From assembly GCA_020024595.1 (NCBI GenBank), contig JAHHTO010000069.1, positions 1-12,664 on the forward strand: a DNA stretch of 12,664 nucleotides, given 5' to 3'. A program made the translations under genes and the position numbers. The notes under the pieces are model-generated. The model was given only the letters and a program-made list of their open reading frames with translations, had not been told where the DNA came from and searched no databases. Shown here piece by piece: positions 1 through 6,813 of the stretch (within the stretch, counting starts at the first letter, position 1; each line of letters starts with the position of its first letter). Source of the DNA: Schaedlerella sp. (GTDB taxonomy: Bacteria; Bacillota; Clostridia; Lachnospirales; Lachnospiraceae).

Positions 1-162
1 CCTGCTACCAGTTGGTGTGTTCTGTTTACAGAAACGCAGAATATTGCATCTGTGGCAGCTTGCCCCTGGAAAATGATTCCTCTGATTTTTGTAATTGTCA
101 GTGTATTGGCATTCAATTTCCTTGGTGATGGTCTACGCGATGCTGCGGATCCCTACAAATAA
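1..162 (+). CDS. Opp/Dpp-type ABC transporter permease, C-terminal fragment (DppC/OppC-like)
   Basis: Partial gene: frame 1 is open from the first base to a TAA at 160-162 and gives the last 53 residues. It shows a TSWC segment, a linker ending in a PW pair, one hydrophobic membrane helix (about residues 25-40, MIPLIFVIVSVLAFNF) and the tail FLGDGLRDAADPYK. An 'FNxLGDGLRDxxDP' ending is characteristic of the second permease (DppC/OppC/NikC class) of peptide-type ABC importers. It would form the inner-membrane channel with a second permease, powered by the two ATPases that follow. The OppD-like gene starts 24 nt downstream, so they are surely one operon. Substrate cannot be read from the fragment; the context suggests oligosaccharides rather than peptides. 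Confidence 0.9.
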   Translation, partial: PATSWCVLFTETQNIASVAACPWKMIPLIFVIVSVLAFNFLGDGLRDAADPYK

Positions 163-185
163 TTGGACAGAAAGGAGTGCGTATT

Positions 186-1274
186 ATGAATAATAATGAT
201 GTTGTAGAAAAGAGTATGGATACAAATGACAACACCATCATCGATATAAAAGATTTAAAAATCAATATTAAGGTTGATGAAGGTACGCTGACTACTGTCC
301 GCGGTGTTGATTTTGAAATCAAAAGGGGAGAAACGCTGGGATTGGTAGGAGAGTCAGGATGTGGAAAGAGTCTGACCTGTAAAGCAATTCTCGGTATTAA
401 TGATAAGAAATGTAAGACAAGCGGAGAAATAATTTTTGATACCGATGACTATGGCAAGATAAATCTCTTGTCTCTTAATCCTAGAGGCAAAGAAATTCGT
501 TCTGTCCGGGGAAAACAAATTTCTATGATTTTCCAGGAACCCATGGTTGCGTTCTCTCCCATGTATACTATTGGTGACCAGATTAATGAAGCGGCTTTGC
601 TTCATATTACAAATGACAAGAAAAAAGCAAAAGAGATTTCTCTGGAAGTTATGAAAAAGGTTGGCATCGCCAATGCAGAGAAACGGTATAAGCAGTATCC
701 ACATGAGTTCTCTGGCGGTATGTTGCAGAGAGCGTTGATCGCAATGGCTTTGGTTTGTAACCCTAAACTCCTGATTGCTGACGAACCTACAACGGCACTC
801 GATGTTACCATTCAAGCACAGATTCTGGAGTTGATGAAGGATTTGCAGAAAGACTTTGGCATGTCTATTCTGTTTATCACCCATGACCTTGGTACAGTTG
901 CAAAAATGTGCGATCGAGTGGCGGTTATGTATCTTGGTAGAATAGTGGAGTCGGCATCTGCTGTTGAGATTTTTAAGAATCCTCAGCATCCTTACACGCA
1001 GGGCCTTCTCGGTTCTGTGCATAAGATTGGCACCAAGTCGCAGGATAGACTTTACTCTATTGAAGGAACAGTGCCTCTGGCTTTGAATCTTCCTGCCGGT
1101 TGCGGCTTCTATGACAGATGCAGCAAGAGAATTGAAGGCGTATGCAATGTATATGATCCCACTCTCATAAAAACAGGTGAAGACCATAAAGTTGCGTGTT
1201 TTGCATGTACTGGTTGTCCTCATAAAGTACAACAAAATAGTGAGGAAAAACAGGAGGGAAAAGCTGATGTGTAA
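186..1274 (+). CDS. Opp/Dpp-type ABC transporter ATP-binding protein (OppD/DppD-like)
   Basis: 362-residue cytoplasmic ATPase of a peptide-type (NikD/OppD family) importer. Visible elements: Walker A GESGCGKS (residues 55-62), Q-loop Q117 in IFQEPM, signature FSGGM (175-179), Walker B LLIADE (195-200), D-loop TALD and switch His233 in ITHDLG. After the nucleotide-binding domain comes the C-terminal oligopeptide-transporter domain (YTQGLLGSV, then PAGCGFYDRC). The C-terminal part carries six cysteines (C306, C312, C320, C338, C341, C344); a related domain in mycobacterial OppD binds an Fe-S cluster, but that is only a possibility here. I chose the ATG at 186 because AAAGGAG (171-177) lies 8 nt before it; the in-frame GTG at 177 overlaps that site. 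The gene overlaps the next ATPase by 8 nt, so the pair is probably translationally coupled and forms the heterodimeric engine. Confidence 0.95.
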   Translation: MNNNDVVEKSMDTNDNTIIDIKDLKINIKVDEGTLTTVRGVDFEIKRGETLGLVGESGCGKSLTCKAILGINDKKCKTSGEIIFDTDDYGKINLLSLNPRGKEIRSVRGKQISMIFQEPMVAFSPMYTIGDQINEAALLHITNDKKKAKEISLEVMKKVGIANAEKRYKQYPHEFSGGMLQRALIAMALVCNPKLLIADEPTTALDVTIQAQILELMKDLQKDFGMSILFITHDLGTVAKMCDRVAVMYLGRIVESASAVEIFKNPQHPYTQGLLGSVHKIGTKSQDRLYSIEGTVPLALNLPAGCGFYDRCSKRIEGVCNVYDPTLIKTGEDHKVACFACTGCPHKVQQNSEEKQEGKADV

Positions 1275-2268
1275 TGAAAAGCAGATCATAGATGTGCAGC
1301 ATATTCATAAGCGCTTTAACTCTAAGGGAATTTGTGTTCGTGCCGTCACTGATGTTAGTTTTACTGTCAATGAGGGCGAGACGATTGGCATTGTTGGTGA
1401 ATCCGGTTGCGGTAAGACAACACTCGGACGATGCATTGTTCGGGCATATGAGGCATCTGAAGGAAAAGTTATCTATACAACGGAAAACGGCGAACAAATC
1501 GATTTTCTTAAAATCGATAAAAAACAAATGAGGAAGTACCGTAAGGATATCCAGATGATTTTTCAAGATCCATTTTCTTCGCTGGATCCCCGCATGACAG
1601 TTTATGACATTATCAAGGAGCCTCTGGTTGCAAACTTTCCTAACATGCCTAAAGCTGAACTGGAACAGAAAGTTATGGATATTGCGAAAAAGGTTGGTCT
1701 TAATACATCATATCTGAAGCGATATCCCCATGCATTTTCGGGCGGACAAAGGCAGCGGATCGGCATTGCTAGAGCATTGATTCTCAACCCTAGGGTAATC
1801 GTATGTGATGAATGTGTTTCTGCGCTGGATGTTTCCATTCAGGCCCAAGTTATCAACCTTCTTCATGATCTGCAGAAGGAACTGAATCTGACATACCTGT
1901 TTATTAGTCATGACCTTTCTGTTGTTGAATACATATCGGATAAGGTTGGCGTAATGTATCTTGGCAAGCTTGTTGAGTTTGCCCCTACTAAGATCCTGTA
2001 CAGTCACCCAATGCATCCCTATACGGAAAGCCTGCTTTCTGCTGTCCCTGTTGCAGATCCTACAGTTCAGGTTAATCGTATTCCTCTGGAGGGAGAAATC
2101 CCTAATCCTGCTAATCCACCCCAAGGATGTTACTTCCATACGAGATGCCGCTTCTGTACACAGAAGTGCAAAGATCAGGCACCGGTATATGAGGAAGTTG
2201 AGCCAGGACATTATGTAGCTTGCCATAGAGCAAAGGAACTAAAATTAAGAGGATTTTCCTATGACTAA
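1267..2268 (+). CDS. Opp/Dpp-type ABC transporter ATP-binding protein (OppF/DppF-like)
   Basis: 333-residue partner ATPase of the importer. Walker A GESGCGKTT is at residues 44-52, Q-loop at Q100 (IFQDPFSSLDPR, typical of OppF), signature FSGGQ at 157-161, Walker B VIVCDE at 177-182, and switch His215 in ISHDLSV. The C-terminal oligopeptide-transporter domain ends with PPQGCYFHTRC and a final AC pair near residue 319. The usual DEP after Walker B reads DEC here (C183); the catalytic Glu182 is intact, so activity should be kept. The start at 1267 has a GGAGG site at 1253-1257 and overlaps the end of the upstream ATPase by 8 nt. An upstream in-frame start at 1177 would put 30 basic, unrelated residues inside the preceding gene and is rejected. 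Its 3' end in turn overlaps the HAD gene by 8 nt. Confidence 0.95.
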   Translation: MCNEKQIIDVQHIHKRFNSKGICVRAVTDVSFTVNEGETIGIVGESGCGKTTLGRCIVRAYEASEGKVIYTTENGEQIDFLKIDKKQMRKYRKDIQMIFQDPFSSLDPRMTVYDIIKEPLVANFPNMPKAELEQKVMDIAKKVGLNTSYLKRYPHAFSGGQRQRIGIARALILNPRVIVCDECVSALDVSIQAQVINLLHDLQKELNLTYLFISHDLSVVEYISDKVGVMYLGKLVEFAPTKILYSHPMHPYTESLLSAVPVADPTVQVNRIPLEGEIPNPANPPQGCYFHTRCRFCTQKCKDQAPVYEEVEPGHYVACHRAKELKLRGFSYD

Positions 2269-2800
2269 AAAGCTGATTATCTTTACAGATAGCGGTGATA
2301 CAATCATAGACGAAAGTACACAAATATACGATGACAGACATATCGTTCAGAAAGCGGAATTTATTCCGGGCGCCGGCGAAGTTTTAAAGCAGCTGCATGA
2401 AGAAGGATATACGATTGCCCTTGTTGCAGACGGAGAATTGGAATCATTTCAGAATATATATCAAAAGAATGGACTTGGTTATTGCTTTGATGAATGGATT
2501 GTATCGGAGACTGTTGGCAAGCAAAAACCAGAACCAATTATGTTTAAAACAGCTTTTCAAAAACTTCACCTAACTGAAAAAGACAAAAGTCGAGTGGTCA
2601 TGGTCGGCAATAATTTGAAGAAGGATATTGCGGGTGCAAATCGTCAGGGATTGACATCAATTTGGCTAGATTGGTCGCCGCGCTATTTTCACACAGTGGA
2701 AGAAAGTGATTGGCAGCCGGATTATATAATTAAGGCACCCAAAGATTTAATTCCACTGGTACATATGTTGAACGATAAGTTGGAAAGCAATAGAGGTTAA
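2261..2800 (+). CDS. HAD-superfamily hydrolase with divergent catalytic motifs
   Basis: 179-residue cytoplasmic protein of the haloacid dehalogenase superfamily (subfamily I layout). Motif I is FTDSGDT: nucleophile Asp10 is present, but the usual acid at +2 is Gly12, with Asp13 next to it. The motif II region reads VADG (55-58), with Ala where Ser/Thr is normal. Motif III Lys89 lies in KQKPEP. Motif IV reads VGNNLKKDIAGAN, where Asn117 replaces the first Asp and Asp122 is kept. The C-terminal SPRYF and PDYIIKAPKDL segments fit the fold. Family members are mostly phosphatases; substrate is unknown, with a sugar phosphate or phosphoglycolate-like compound possible. ATG 2261 has AAGAGGA at 2247-2253 and overlaps the OppF-like gene by 8 nt, while the next gene begins 2 nt after its stop, so it is expressed with the transporter. 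The motif changes leave catalysis uncertain. Confidence 0.82.
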   Translation: MTKKLIIFTDSGDTIIDESTQIYDDRHIVQKAEFIPGAGEVLKQLHEEGYTIALVADGELESFQNIYQKNGLGYCFDEWIVSETVGKQKPEPIMFKTAFQKLHLTEKDKSRVVMVGNNLKKDIAGANRQGLTSIWLDWSPRYFHTVEESDWQPDYIIKAPKDLIPLVHMLNDKLESNRG

Positions 2801-2802
2801 AT

Positions 2803-3900
2803 GTGAGAAATACAGTAAATAGAGCAGTTGTTGAAGGAAAACTGTCAAAACTTATTGATGCGTTTTGCCCAATACTTTATGAAGATGATGAATTATTTCT
2901 GAAAAATATGAAGGGACGCAATCTCGCAGGAGATGACATTCGCCTTTATCAGCATTGGGAATGGACACAAGGGGTTGGAATTTACGGTTTATGGAAGCTT
3001 TTTGAACAGACAAAAAATGAAAAATACTTAAATACTTTGACAAAATATTTTGATGCCCAGCTTGAGATTGGCTTTCCCACTCTAAATGTTAATACAATAG
3101 CTCCTTTTTTAACTATGTCCTATGTAGGGGAGTTTTTGCATTCAGAACGATATATGATTCACTGCAGAAATGCTGCCAAATGGATTATGAGTAGCTTCCC
3201 CAGAACACAAGAGGGTGGATTTCAGCACATGACTTCTGATACATTGAACGATCAGGAACTGTGGGATGATACACTGGTAATGACGGTCCTTTTCCTTGCC
3301 AATATGGGAAGAATTGAGAATAATCAGCAGTATATTCAAGAATCACAGTACCAATTTTTACTTCATGCAAAGTATCTGGCTGACAAAGAAACTGGTTTGT
3401 GGTATCATGGATGGACGTTCAATGGCAGACATAATTTTGCAAAAGCTTTCTGGGGCAGGGGCAATTGCTGGATCACGATTGCTATTCCTGAATTCTTGAA
3501 TATGATCGACTGTGATCCTCCTGTAAGAAGAGCATTAACCGAACTCTTGCGTAATCAGGTAGAGAGCCTGGTAAAATATCAAAGCGAATCTGGTATGTGG
3601 CATACTGTCATTGATGATCCGGATTCTTATGTGGAAAGTAGTGCTACCTGTGGATTTGCTTATGGTATTTTACGGAGCGTGCATTCAGGTTTGCTTGAGC
3701 AAAAGTATGAAGCAGTTGCACTAAAAGCATTGCAGCCAATTTTAGGTTATATTGCTGAAGACGGAGTTGTTCATCAAGTATCTTATGGCACGCCGATGGG
3801 ACGTGAAAGTAAGGAATTTTACAAAAATATTGAATTAAAACCAATGCCATATGGGCAAACATTAGCAATACTGTTTTTGACAGAGTACCTGAATTCATGA
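2803..3900 (+). CDS. Unsaturated uronyl / rhamnogalacturonyl hydrolase, GH105 (YteR/YesR-like)
   Basis: 365-residue protein with the (alpha/alpha)6 six-hairpin pattern of GH88/GH105. These enzymes hydrate the 4,5-double bond of the non-reducing-end unsaturated uronate left by polysaccharide lyases, releasing 5-keto-4-deoxyuronate and the rest of the sugar chain (for YteR, L-rhamnose). Visible hallmarks are the aromatic HWEW (51-54), GGFQHM (138-143), QELWDDTLVM (151-160) and WGRGNCW (217-223). By comparison with the W-x-D-T motif of the family, Asp156 is the likely catalytic residue. Length (about 365) is normal. There is no signal peptide, so it acts in the cytoplasm on imported oligosaccharides. 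The start is GTG at 2803, with AGAGG at 2792-2796; no ATG is usable because the ATG at 2801 runs straight into TGA. It is the last gene of the transporter operon and ends at an intrinsic terminator. The exact uronate (GalA or GlcA) cannot be told. Confidence 0.88.
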   Translation: MRNTVNRAVVEGKLSKLIDAFCPILYEDDELFLKNMKGRNLAGDDIRLYQHWEWTQGVGIYGLWKLFEQTKNEKYLNTLTKYFDAQLEIGFPTLNVNTIAPFLTMSYVGEFLHSERYMIHCRNAAKWIMSSFPRTQEGGFQHMTSDTLNDQELWDDTLVMTVLFLANMGRIENNQQYIQESQYQFLLHAKYLADKETGLWYHGWTFNGRHNFAKAFWGRGNCWITIAIPEFLNMIDCDPPVRRALTELLRNQVESLVKYQSESGMWHTVIDDPDSYVESSATCGFAYGILRSVHSGLLEQKYEAVALKALQPILGYIAEDGVVHQVSYGTPMGRESKEFYKNIELKPMPYGQTLAILFLTEYLNS

Positions 3901-3908
3901 TTCAGGTA
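3886..3908 (+). repeat. Perfect 9-bp inverted repeat across the GH105 stop codon
   Basis: TACCTGAAT (3886-3894) and ATTCAGGTA (3900-3908) are exact reverse complements separated by TCATG; the TGA stop (3898-3900) falls at the loop edge. The right arm can also pair with CCTGAAT at 3950-3956, on the far side of the terminator stem, so two mutually exclusive structures can be drawn. It may be an mRNA-stabilising hairpin or part of the termination region; function is inferred. Confidence 0.6.
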
Positions 3909-3914
3909 TTTAAT

Positions 3915-3946
3915 GGAAAAATGAGGCTTTCTAGCCTCATTTTTCC
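3915..3946 (+). terminator. Strong intrinsic (Rho-independent) terminator, probably bidirectional
   Basis: Perfect 14-bp stem: GGAAAAATGAGGCT (3915-3928), loop TTCT (3929-3932), AGCCTCATTTTTCC (3933-3946). Read as a terminator, the core is TGAGGCT/AGCCTCA followed by a T5 run. The matching A5 tract on the left arm would let it work on the other strand too. It lies 15 nt past the GH105 stop and should separate the transporter operon from the genes downstream. Confidence 0.87.
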
Positions 3947-4121
3947 CTGCCTGAATATGCGATTTTAATTTCAACTGATTCCGCTTACATAATAACCATG
4001 CGAGAAGATATTTTGGAATCGCTTCAAACCTATGTTGGAAAATAATTTTGGAGAATTTTGATAACACTGCTTCAATTTTCTTCATTGATAATAAATATGT
4101 ATGAGAAGAGGAAAAGCAAAC
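3947..4121 (+). other. Gene-free leader between the terminator and the 544-residue protein gene
   Basis: 175 bp of AT-rich sequence that must hold a promoter if the terminator works. No clean -35/-10 pair was found: a GATAAT-like hexamer just before the gene has no good -35 at 16-18 nt. A TTGGAATCGCTTCAAA segment (4013-4028) loosely resembles a catabolite-repression cre site but lacks the conserved terminal C. GCTTCAA occurs twice (4021-4027 and 4069-4075). No RNA gene or riboswitch fold was recognised. Confidence 0.35.
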
Positions 4122-5756
4122 ATGAGAGCCCATTATAATCAGATGGTCTTGGACACAGAAAAACGAGTCGAACATTCTCTGCAGATTCAGAATCGAAATT
4201 TAGATAGTACATTTTATGGTGGCTTTCCTCAGCCTAATGGGGTTTATCAGCCAAAATTTGCAATTTATCGAGTTGCTTCCATGGTTTCTGCATATTGCAA
4301 CAGAGATACAAAATTTTATCAGAATGAAAAAGTTTTAGACAGAATTCTTCTTGGATTGGATTATGTAGATCGTGTACAGCATGAAAACGGACTTTTTGAT
4401 CTGGTTAGTTGCAATTTTTTCTCTGCACCCGATACCGCATTCTGCTTGAAAAAAATAATTCCGCATTTGCAATTTCTGCAAGCTAAAAATAATCTTTCTG
4501 ATGGTGAAAGAGTGATTGAGAGCAGAATTGAGAGGATTATCCATTCTGGTGCAAGAGGCTTGCTGGAGGGAGGATTCCATACTCCAAATCATCGTTGGGC
4601 TATTGCTTCAGTTTTGGCAATGTGCGCCAAACTGTTTCAAGAGAATGATTTGAAAAATGCTGCATTTGATTACTTAAATGAGGGAATCGATTGCAATGAA
4701 GATGGAGAATATGCTGAAAAATCAGCAGGTAATTACAATCGCATCAGTAACGATGCAATGATTATGCTTGCGGAAGCGTTGAATGATCCGGGCTACGAAC
4801 AGCATGCTATTCGCAATTTGAAAATGATGCTTACTTATTGGGAACCTGATGACAGTATTTTTACTGCCAATTCAACCAGACAGGATAATGGTCGTCTGCT
4901 TTTCCCGAAAGATTATTATTTTGAATATCTCTCACTTGGTATTCGGTACAATATTCCTGAGTTTATTGCTATGGCCAATCACATTTTTGATACTGTATAT
5001 GAGCAACGGCTTTCATCACCTGATTTACTGATCATGTACATGAATCATCCGGAGTATATAAATTTCGAATCGGAACTGAACGGCGTCCCTACACACTACC
5101 GAAATTTCTGTCAGGAGTCAGGAATTGCGCGTGTCCGCCGTGGCAAGTATACTTATACAGTAATGCGTGACAAGTCTAATTTCCTGTATGTACATAATGG
5201 TTCCATTAAATTGGCAATGAAGCTCGGCGGAAGTTTTTGCGAGCACAGAGCTTTTAAGGCAGAAAGTATGAGGTTGGATGCAAAAGGGGCGTTCCATTTG
5301 CATCAGACCATGAGAGGCTGGTACTATCTTCCTTTTGAAGAAAAGCCAGACACCAGTGATTGGTGGAAGATGGATAATTCCAGCAGAAATAAGAAAATGG
5401 GCCCTGATATGGACATCGATGTAGTAATTTGGGAGACGGATGATGGCATCGACGTTGATATTCAGACATCCGGTGTAGAAGGCGCACCGTGGCGTGTAGA
5501 ACTGGCCTTTAATGGTATTGAGAGACTTTCTAACGAGCATATGACTATGCCAATTACTGGTGATGAGACATTGGTTCTCAAGGATGATTATTTTGAAGTG
5601 TCGAATGCAACATCCTCTATGAGAGTCGGTCCGGCATTTGGACTGCATTATTTTACGGAAGGAAAAGAAAACAGTGAGGCCAAAACACCGGGTGCTGCAA
5701 CAGTCTATCTGACAGATTATACAGCATTTCATCACACTATTTCCATCAGACCTTGA
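4122..5756 (+). CDS. Unassigned (alpha/alpha)-toroid + beta-sheet protein, candidate polysaccharide lyase or glycosidase
   Basis: 544 residues; I do not recognise a characterised family with certainty. Residues 1 to about 300 look like a helical toroid with aromatic-rich turns. Residues about 335 to 544 are rich in beta strands (KYTYTVMRDKSNFLYV, then GWYYLPFEE) and end in a strand-rich tail. The helical half has GGFHTPNHRW (150-159) and DGEYAEKSAGNYN (194-206). An Asn-His pair (N156, H157) followed by a Tyr (Y205) about 50 residues later resembles the catalytic arrangement of toroid lyases such as PL17 and heparinase II/III types, so a lyase is plausible; a glycosidase with a similar fold is the alternative. 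There is no signal peptide, so it is cytoplasmic. ATG 4122 is preferred because AAGAGGAA (4106-4113) lies 8 nt upstream; an ATG at 4101 would add seven residues. It heads the second gene block, next to GH105, GH78 and a sugar isomerase, so a role on imported uronate-containing oligosaccharides is inferred. Confidence 0.6.
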   Translation: MRAHYNQMVLDTEKRVEHSLQIQNRNLDSTFYGGFPQPNGVYQPKFAIYRVASMVSAYCNRDTKFYQNEKVLDRILLGLDYVDRVQHENGLFDLVSCNFFSAPDTAFCLKKIIPHLQFLQAKNNLSDGERVIESRIERIIHSGARGLLEGGFHTPNHRWAIASVLAMCAKLFQENDLKNAAFDYLNEGIDCNEDGEYAEKSAGNYNRISNDAMIMLAEALNDPGYEQHAIRNLKMMLTYWEPDDSIFTANSTRQDNGRLLFPKDYYFEYLSLGIRYNIPEFIAMANHIFDTVYEQRLSSPDLLIMYMNHPEYINFESELNGVPTHYRNFCQESGIARVRRGKYTYTVMRDKSNFLYVHNGSIKLAMKLGGSFCEHRAFKAESMRLDAKGAFHLHQTMRGWYYLPFEEKPDTSDWWKMDNSSRNKKMGPDMDIDVVIWETDDGIDVDIQTSGVEGAPWRVELAFNGIERLSNEHMTMPITGDETLVLKDDYFEVSNATSSMRVGPAFGLHYFTEGKENSEAKTPGAATVYLTDYTAFHHTISIRP

Positions 5757-5893
5757 ATAATTTAAGACTGCATTTAGCTGGAATCATCCGTAATATAGAG
5801 TGGATTTATGTGATTCATTGTAGTCAACGGATATTAAATTCTGAAGAAAACAATAAATAGAATTCACATTCTGTAGTGTAAGGAGAGAATGCA

Positions 5894-6733
5894 ATGAAAC
5901 TGTGTATTCGTGCACACGATCTTGGGGTCAGTGGTACAGAATCCATTTTAAAGCAACTGGAGCTTTTAAATTTGGATGGTGTTCAAATGGTGTGCTATAA
6001 ATCATACGATGATATTGCCTATGCTCCCGGCGCAATTTCGCAGGAGAAGGCTTTAAAAATTGGGGAAGATTTTTCTAACGCAGGTAAGGTTATTCCAATT
6101 GTAGGGGCGTATTTTAATCCGGTCCATTCCGACAATGAAAAGGTAGTGCAATGTGTCGATATTTTTGCAGATTACCTGCGCAATTGTAAAGCACTAGGTT
6201 GCGATGTCGTTGGTTCTGAGACAGGATCCTATAATGACGATCAATGGACATACCATCCTAACAATCGGACAGATGAGGCATTACAGGCTGTTGTTTCCAT
6301 ATTTTCTCAGCTGTGCGATATTGCAGCAGACTGTGGCTCAACGGTTGCAATGGAGGGTGTGGTTGAGCATGTGTGTTGGAACATTGAAACTTTGGCCAGA
6401 GCACGTAAAATGATTGGTAGAAAAACCAAGGTTATTTTTGATTTGTATAACTATTTGGATGCCAACAATCAATCTGAGTATTTATCAATCCTTGATAAGG
6501 GATTGGATACATTTGCCGGTGAAATTCAGGTATTCCATTTGAAGGACTGTATATTTACTAATGATCGCAGACCCTTGCAAGTTCCTTTTGGTACTGGTGA
6601 ACTGGATATAAAAGCAATCATGAAGCGGATCCGTAATTATGACCCTGATGCAGTCCTTGTATTGGAAGAAACAACAGGAAAGAACATTCCATATGCAATT
6701 GAAACCGTTCGTACGGCATGGGAGAGCCTCTGA
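5894..6733 (+). CDS. Sugar (phosphate) isomerase/epimerase, xylose-isomerase-like TIM barrel
   Basis: 279-residue cytoplasmic TIM-barrel protein of the AP-endonuclease-2/xylose-isomerase-like group. Strand-loop motifs are recognisable: GAYFNPVH (71-78), CDVVGSETGS (103-112), VAMEGVVEHV (151-160), VIFDLYNYLD (180-189), IQVFHLKDC (211-219) and VLVLEETTG (254-262). Glu154, Asp183, His215 and Glu258 have the spacing of the divalent-metal ligands of D-tagatose 3-epimerase-type enzymes, so a metal-dependent aldose-ketose isomerase or C3 epimerase is likely. The family also includes inosose dehydratases and keto-sugar epimerases, so the substrate is not assignable. ATG 5894 has AGGAG at 5881-5885. 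The 137-bp spacer upstream shows no terminator. Its position between the unassigned 544-residue protein and the rhamnosidase suggests it handles a sugar released by one of them. Confidence 0.75.
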   Translation: MKLCIRAHDLGVSGTESILKQLELLNLDGVQMVCYKSYDDIAYAPGAISQEKALKIGEDFSNAGKVIPIVGAYFNPVHSDNEKVVQCVDIFADYLRNCKALGCDVVGSETGSYNDDQWTYHPNNRTDEALQAVVSIFSQLCDIAADCGSTVAMEGVVEHVCWNIETLARARKMIGRKTKVIFDLYNYLDANNQSEYLSILDKGLDTFAGEIQVFHLKDCIFTNDRRPLQVPFGTGELDIKAIMKRIRNYDPDAVLVLEETTGKNIPYAIETVRTAWESL

Positions 6734-6813
6734 CATTAGTAGAGTATATATGTAGATCTGCTGTGTTGTGCTAAGCATGAGGCGGATTGGTGTTTACGGA
6801 AATGAGAGAAATT

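Noticed and set aside
177..185. GTG start for the OppD-like gene
   Set aside because: The GTG overlaps the Shine-Dalgarno site AAAGGAG, and the ATG at 186 has the correct 8-nt spacing.
354..1289. Long minus-strand ORF (311 codons) opposite the OppD-like gene
   Set aside because: The + strand has complete ABC ATPase motifs over the same span; the reverse translation is low-complexity, rich in Cys, Phe and Leu, and has no family features. Other reverse ORFs (5118-5735, 11960-12529) fail in the same way.
4013..4028. CcpA cre site upstream of the 544-residue protein gene
   Set aside because: It matches the central CG and part of the left arm, but the conserved C near the right end and two W positions are wrong. 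It is kept only as a remark in the spacer entry.
5781..5816. Inverted repeat GAATCA ... TGATTC between the toroid protein and isomerase genes
   Set aside because: Only 6 bp with a 24-nt loop and no T-tract, so it is not convincing as a terminator or operator.
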